NCBI RefSeq assembly: GCF_004216755.1 | Contig: NZ_SGWZ01000004.1 | Coordinates: 376,017 to 440,016 of the forward strand | DNA length: 64,000 nt | Source: Kerstersia gyiorum | GTDB taxonomy: Bacteria; Pseudomonadota; Gammaproteobacteria; Burkholderiales; Burkholderiaceae_B | Reading direction: 5' to 3' | Shown here: positions 60,189 to 64,000 of the stretch, in pieces | Layout: each line of letters starts with the position of its first letter | How positions within the stretch are numbered: the stretch's first letter is position 1 | Translations under genes and position numbers: made by a program | The notes under the pieces: model-generated | What the model was told of the DNA's origin: nothing | Database searches by the model: none | Seen by the model: only the letters and a program-made list of their open reading frames with translations

Positions 60189-61157
60189 GTGAAAAAGACA
60201 CTGCTTTGCCTCGCTCTCGGCATGACCTTCATGGGCGCGGCCCAGGCACAGGATGCCTGCCCGCGTGGGGAACTGGATAGCCGCTATTGCGACCGCGATG
60301 GCGACATGGTGGCAGATGCGCCTACGGACCCCAAGGAATGGGTGGACCCGGCGACGCTGGTATTCGCCTATACCCCGGTTGAAGACCCGGAAGTCTATCG
60401 TGGCGTCTGGGACGGCTTTCTGAAGCATCTTTCCACCGTGACGGGCAAGAAAGTCCAGTTCTTCCCGGTGCAATCCAATGCGGCCCAGATCGAAGCCATG
60501 CGTGCCGGACGCCTGCACGTGGCCGGCTTCAACACCGGCGGTAATCCCCTGGCGGTCAATTGCGCCGGCTTTGTGCCTTTTGCGATGATGGCGGACAAGC
60601 AGGGCGCCTACGGCTACGAGATGGAAATCATCGTTCCGGCCACGAGCGACGCCCAGAAAATCGAAGACCTGAAGGGCAAGACCATCGCCTTTACGTCGCA
60701 GACTTCCAATTCCGGCTACAAGGCACCCTCGGCGCTGCTGGCCAGCGAATATGGCATGCAGGCCGAACGCGACTACAAGCCCGCGTTTTCCGGCAAGCAC
60801 GATAACTCGGTGCTGGGCGTGGCGAACAAGGATTATGACGGCGCGGCCGTGGCCAATTCGGTCATGAACCGGATGATCGGGCGTGGCACCGTGGATGGCG
60901 ACAAGCTGCGCAGCATCTATAAATCCCAGTCGTTTCCGACCACCGGCTACGGCTACGTGTACAACCTGAAGCCGGAGCTGGCCGACAAAATCCGCGAGGC
61001 GTTCTTCTCGTATGACTGGACCGGCAGCGCGTTGCTGGAGGAATTCAGCAAGTCCAGCCCGCCGCAGGAAGCCTTCATCCCCATTACCTACAAGGAACAT
61101 TGGGGCGTGGTGCGTGATATCGACCGTGCCATGAACGTCAGCTACAGCTGCAAGTAA
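60189..61157 (+). CDS. phnD: phosphonate/phosphite ABC transporter substrate-binding protein PhnD
   Basis: A 322-residue periplasmic binding protein. The signal peptide is about residues 1-20 (VKKTLLCLALGMTFMGAAQAQ). The PhnD/SsuA2-like core reads WVDPATLVFAYTPVEDPEVYRGVWDGFLKHLSTVTGKKVQFFPVQSNAAQIEAMRAGRLHVAGFNTG and SGYKAPSALLASEYGM. It delivers a phosphonate or a reduced phosphorus anion to the PhnCE transporter. The start is GTG at 60189 with GGAGAAATC upstream; no in-frame ATG gives the signal peptide. It is the first gene of the phn cluster. Confidence 0.92.
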   Translation: MKKTLLCLALGMTFMGAAQAQDACPRGELDSRYCDRDGDMVADAPTDPKEWVDPATLVFAYTPVEDPEVYRGVWDGFLKHLSTVTGKKVQFFPVQSNAAQIEAMRAGRLHVAGFNTGGNPLAVNCAGFVPFAMMADKQGAYGYEMEIIVPATSDAQKIEDLKGKTIAFTSQTSNSGYKAPSALLASEYGMQAERDYKPAFSGKHDNSVLGVANKDYDGAAVANSVMNRMIGRGTVDGDKLRSIYKSQSFPTTGYGYVYNLKPELADKIREAFFSYDWTGSALLEEFSKSSPPQEAFIPITYKEHWGVVRDIDRAMNVSYSCK

Positions 61158-61304
61158 TCACTTTCGGCGCCGGACCTGGCCGCGTGTCTGCCTGAGCGCG
61201 GCAGAGCCGGACGCCACGGCCGGCCCTACGCTACCGGGTCGCAAGGTACGCGCATGCACGGCACTTGCCGTGCGCGCCAGGTTCCGGCCCGCCATGGAGC
61301 CACC

Positions 61305-62174
61305 ATGCTGCAACTCCAAGCTTTGAGCAAACGTTACGCTACCGGTGATCTGGCGCTGGACCAGGTTGAACTGAACCTGCCGGCAGGGCAGGTGATGGCC
61401 TTGATCGGGCCTTCCGGCGCGGGCAAGAGCACATTGATCCGCTGCGTCAATGGACTGGTGACGCCTTCGGCCGGCACCATTACCCTGGCGGGCGCAAGCC
61501 TGACCGGGCTGAGCGCGGCCCGGCTGCGGCGCGCGCGCCGCCATATCGGCATGATTTTCCAGGAATATGCACTGGTAGAGCGTCTGAGCGTCATGGAAAA
61601 CGTGCTGTCCGGCAGGCTCGGCTATGTGGGATTCTGGGCAAGCTGGCTGCGCCGTTTTCCCCCGCAGGATATTGCCCGTGCCTTCGAACTGTTGGACCGG
61701 GTCGGCCTGGCAGGTTTTCAGGACAAGCGCGCCGACGCCCTGTCGGGCGGGCAGCGCCAGCGCGTCGGCATTGCCCGTGCGCTGATGCAGGAACCGCAAT
61801 TGCTGCTGATCGACGAGCCGACGGCCAGTCTGGACCCGCGCACCGCGCGCCAGATCATGCGCCTGATTTGCGAACTGTGCCGTGAGCGCAGCCTGTCGGC
61901 CATTATCAATATCCATGACGTGCCGCTGGCCTTGCGCTATGCCGACCGCATCGTCGGCCTGCGCAAGGGGCGTGTGGTCTATGACGGCGCCCCCGCCGGT
62001 CTGGACGCGGCAGCCCTCACGGAAATCTATGGTGAAGAAGACTGGAACACGCCGGCGCAGTCGCCGGACCCTTCCATGCCGGACGAGATGACTGCCGAGG
62101 CCGCCCTTGATGGCGCCACCGCTACTCAGCCGGCTGCGTCGGCCGCCACTCGTTTGCAGGAGAGCCCGGCATGA
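61305..62174 (+). CDS. phnC: phosphonate ABC transporter ATP-binding protein PhnC
   Basis: A 289-residue ABC ATPase. Walker A is GPSGAGKST, signature LSGGQRQRVGIARALMQ, Walker B LLLIDEPTASLD, and the switch His is in NIHDVPLALRYADRI. The start MLQLQALSKRYATGDLALDQVEL suits the PhnC family. A C-terminal tail of about 40 residues (Pro/Ala/Thr-rich) extends beyond the usual end. GGAG precedes the ATG at 61305. It overlaps phnE by ATGA. The 147-base gap from phnD has no terminator. Confidence 0.93.
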   Translation: MLQLQALSKRYATGDLALDQVELNLPAGQVMALIGPSGAGKSTLIRCVNGLVTPSAGTITLAGASLTGLSAARLRRARRHIGMIFQEYALVERLSVMENVLSGRLGYVGFWASWLRRFPPQDIARAFELLDRVGLAGFQDKRADALSGGQRQRVGIARALMQEPQLLLIDEPTASLDPRTARQIMRLICELCRERSLSAIINIHDVPLALRYADRIVGLRKGRVVYDGAPAGLDAAALTEIYGEEDWNTPAQSPDPSMPDEMTAEAALDGATATQPAASAATRLQESPA

Positions 62175-63013
62175 GCGCGACGGAGTCTTCCGGCGTTCCA
62201 GTGCAAACCTTGGCCGCCCCAAGCTATCCCACGCGTTGGCGTCGCCCGCCGCGTTGGGGCAAGCCCTGGAAAACCCGTCTGATCGCGTTGCTGTGCCTGG
62301 CCTACCTGTTCTGGGCGCTGGGCAGTCTGCCGATCAACTGGGACCGCGCTGCAGAAGGCTTCGGCCGCGCGGCGCTGTTGTTTCGCCAGTTCCTGGTACC
62401 GGACTTCAGCTCACGCTGGACCGAGATTGCTGCCGGCCTGGTGGAGAGCCTGGCGATGACGATTACTGCGACGGTTCTGGGCATTGCGCTGAGTGTGCCT
62501 GTCGCACTGGGCGCGGCCCGCAATATGGCGCCGTGGCCCGTCTATGCGGCATGCCGCACCCTGGTGGCCGGGGCACGGGCCTTCCCGGAAATCATCATCG
62601 CCATCCTGTTCGTGAAGATGTTCGGGTTCGGGCCGCTGGCCGGCATGGTGACGCTGGTGATTGCCTCCATCGGTTTTCTGGCCAAGTTGCTGGCTGACGA
62701 AATCGAAACCATAGATCCATCCCAGTGGGAAGCGCTGCGCGCTACCGGTGCGAGCTGGTTGCAATGCGTGGCTTTCGCTGTCATGCCGCAGATCAAGCCG
62801 CGCCTGGCGGGCCTGTCCATGTACAGACTGGATATCAACTTTCGCGAATCGGCCGTGCTGGGCATTGTCGGGGCCGGTGGCATCGGGGCGACGCTCAACA
62901 CCGCGCTGGATCGTTATGAATTCGATACGGCAGGCGCCATCCTGTTGTTGATCATCGTCATCGTCCTGTTGGCCGAATATGCCTCCGGGCTGGTAAGGCG
63001 ACATTTCCAATGA
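62171..63013 (+). CDS. phnE1: phosphonate ABC transporter permease PhnE (first copy)
   Basis: A 280-residue permease with about six TM helices. It has the inner-membrane coupling region EIETIDPSQWEALRATGASWLQCVAFAVMPQIKP and the YRLDINFRESAVLGIVGAGGIGATLNTALDRYEFD motif of PhnE. With phnC and the second permease it forms the membrane part. Both ends overlap neighbouring genes by ATGA. Confidence 0.92.
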   Translation: MSATESSGVPVQTLAAPSYPTRWRRPPRWGKPWKTRLIALLCLAYLFWALGSLPINWDRAAEGFGRAALLFRQFLVPDFSSRWTEIAAGLVESLAMTITATVLGIALSVPVALGAARNMAPWPVYAACRTLVAGARAFPEIIIAILFVKMFGFGPLAGMVTLVIASIGFLAKLLADEIETIDPSQWEALRATGASWLQCVAFAVMPQIKPRLAGLSMYRLDINFRESAVLGIVGAGGIGATLNTALDRYEFDTAGAILLLIIVIVLLAEYASGLVRRHFQ

Positions 63014-63843
63014 AGAATACCGCTTCCCGCCAAACCTCCCGGGCGGTGCAGGCGCCGGTCTGGCGCCATCGCAGCCCGGCAGCGCAACGCGCCAATTGGC
63101 TGTGCTGGCTGCTGGGCGCCTTGCTGTTTTATCTGGGTTGGCACGAGATCAGTGAAAATACCATCTGGGTATTCGCTGCCGATGCTCCCAGTGCCGCCTG
63201 GGACATGATTTCCCGCATGTTCCCGCCGCGTTGGCACTATACCGGCGAGCTCTGGCAACCCTTGCTTGACACCATCCATATCGCCACCCTGGGAACGGCG
63301 ATAGGTGCCGTGCTTGCCATTCCGCTGGCTTTCCTGGCCGCCCGCAATACCACGCCCAGCCGCTGGCTGGCGCGTCCGGCAGCGCTGATTGTCATCGTGA
63401 CTTCGCGCTCCATCAATTCGCTGATCTGGGCCATGCTGCTGGTCATCATGCTGGGGCCGGGGCCGCTGGCAGGCACTATTGCCATCGCGCTGCGCTCCAT
63501 TGGCTTCATTGGCAAGTTGATCTACGAGGCTATCGAAGAAACCGACAGCCGGCAGGTCGAAGCCATCCTGGCGACAGGCGCCAGCAGCCTGCAGGTTTTG
63601 GGCTACGGCATCGTGCCACAGGTCATGCCGGCGATTGTCGGCACCGTCGTGTATCGCTGGGATGTGAATATCCGGGAATCGACCATCCTTGGCATTGTCG
63701 GGGCGGGCGGGCTGGGCCTGCCGCTGGCCGCTTCCGTCGATACCCTGGCTTGGCCCCAGGTGACGCTGATATTCATCGCCATTCTGGTGATGGTCGGCAT
63801 CGCCGAATGGCTCTCCAACCGCATACGCAGCCAGCTGATCTGA
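63010..63843 (+). CDS. phnE2: phosphonate ABC transporter permease PhnE (second copy)
   Basis: A 277-residue PhnE paralogue, with the coupling region EAIEETDSRQVEAILATGASSLQVLGYGIVPQVMP and YRWDVNIRESTILGIVGAGGLGLPLAASVDTL. The two permeases probably form a heterodimer. It ends at 63843, and a short inverted repeat follows before the sequence becomes unreliable. No C-P lyase or phosphite dehydrogenase gene is visible before the end. Confidence 0.92.
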   Translation: MKNTASRQTSRAVQAPVWRHRSPAAQRANWLCWLLGALLFYLGWHEISENTIWVFAADAPSAAWDMISRMFPPRWHYTGELWQPLLDTIHIATLGTAIGAVLAIPLAFLAARNTTPSRWLARPAALIVIVTSRSINSLIWAMLLVIMLGPGPLAGTIAIALRSIGFIGKLIYEAIEETDSRQVEAILATGASSLQVLGYGIVPQVMPAIVGTVVYRWDVNIRESTILGIVGAGGLGLPLAASVDTLAWPQVTLIFIAILVMVGIAEWLSNRIRSQLI

Positions 63844-63869
63844 AGGGCTTAGCGCCTGCGCCCCCTTCA
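63841..63869 (+). terminator. possible hairpin after phnE2
   Basis: Arms TGAAGGG (63841-63847, overlapping the stop) and CCCTTCA (63863-63869). No T-run, so termination is uncertain. Confidence 0.35.
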
Positions 63870-63875
63870 GGCTGG

Positions 63876-64000
63876 CAAAGGGCGGGGTGGGGGGGGCCGG
63901 CCGGGGGGGGGCCCCCCCCGGGGGGCCAGGGGGGGGGAATATAGGGAAAAAAAGAGAGGGGCCGGGCCCCCCGGGCGGGGCCCCCCCCCCGGCGAAAACC
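63876..64000. other. low-quality contig end, G/C homopolymer runs
   Basis: From about 63876 the sequence turns into long G and C runs with scattered A stretches, unlike any other part of the window. It is most likely read-end or assembly error and should not be interpreted. Confidence 0.88.

Noticed and set aside
1..64000. tRNA, rRNA, CRISPR, insertion sequence, prophage or origin
   Set aside because: I looked at the gaps and gene products and found none. The gaps are short and lack these signals.

Overview
The window reads as chromosomal DNA of a GC-rich betaproteobacterium, most likely order Burkholderiales and family Alcaligenaceae (Bordetella/Achromobacter relatives). This rests on gene content and order: surE-pcm-nlpD, spoT-rpoZ-gmk, argF beside a DUF3579 gene, dctBD divergent from dctA, a TorF-type porin, and two-permease phosphonate-type transport. 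Family assignment is inference. I see no rRNA, tRNA, CRISPR array, insertion sequence or prophage. The last ~125 bases are G/C homopolymer junk typical of a bad contig end.

Layout. 1-6.1 kb: MFS exporter, LysR regulator, and a large FAD/Fe-S dehydrogenase (YdiJ type) translationally coupled to an ArsR regulator. 6.1-11.2 kb: C4-dicarboxylate module dctD-dctB / dctA with a sigma-54 promoter and two palindromic sites. 11.4-16 kb: tonB-exbB-exbD followed by an OmpR-type two-component pair. 16-21 kb: argF, DUF3579, a 2-hydroxyacid dehydrogenase, a kinase-less PhoR-like sensor, and a luciferase-like oxidoreductase. 21-27 kb: ecotin, cidA/cidB-like pair, tadA, ldcA, ybiT, yigZ. 27-34.8 kb: TorF-type porin with a candidate sigma-54 promoter, purine permease, tsaD, plsY, surE-pcm-nlpD and an exonuclease where rpoS is often found. 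35-40.5 kb: rlmD, DUF481 protein, argH, YbdG-type mechanosensitive channel.

40.6-48.6 kb is the most interesting accessory region. Ten same-strand genes lie between two hairpin terminators: cupin, NIPSNAP, 3-hydroxyacyl-CoA-dehydrogenase-like, TRAP transporter (Q, M, P), alpha/beta hydrolase, aspartate-dehydrogenase-like, SDR and TetR. They are preceded by two near-identical 16-bp palindromes exactly 63 bp apart. It looks like a complete, self-regulated catabolic operon for a carboxylated compound I cannot name.

48.7-64 kb: glnB, an S4-type pseudouridine synthase, rlmJ, ppiD, dinB, a C45-type Ntn hydrolase, spoT-rpoZ-gmk, an SseA-type sulfurtransferase, and phnD-phnC-phnE-phnE with a candidate Pho box. 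Most of the window is housekeeping. The hunt value is in the 40-48 kb operon, the truncated PhoR-like protein, the repeat-bearing ExbB and several readable regulatory sites.
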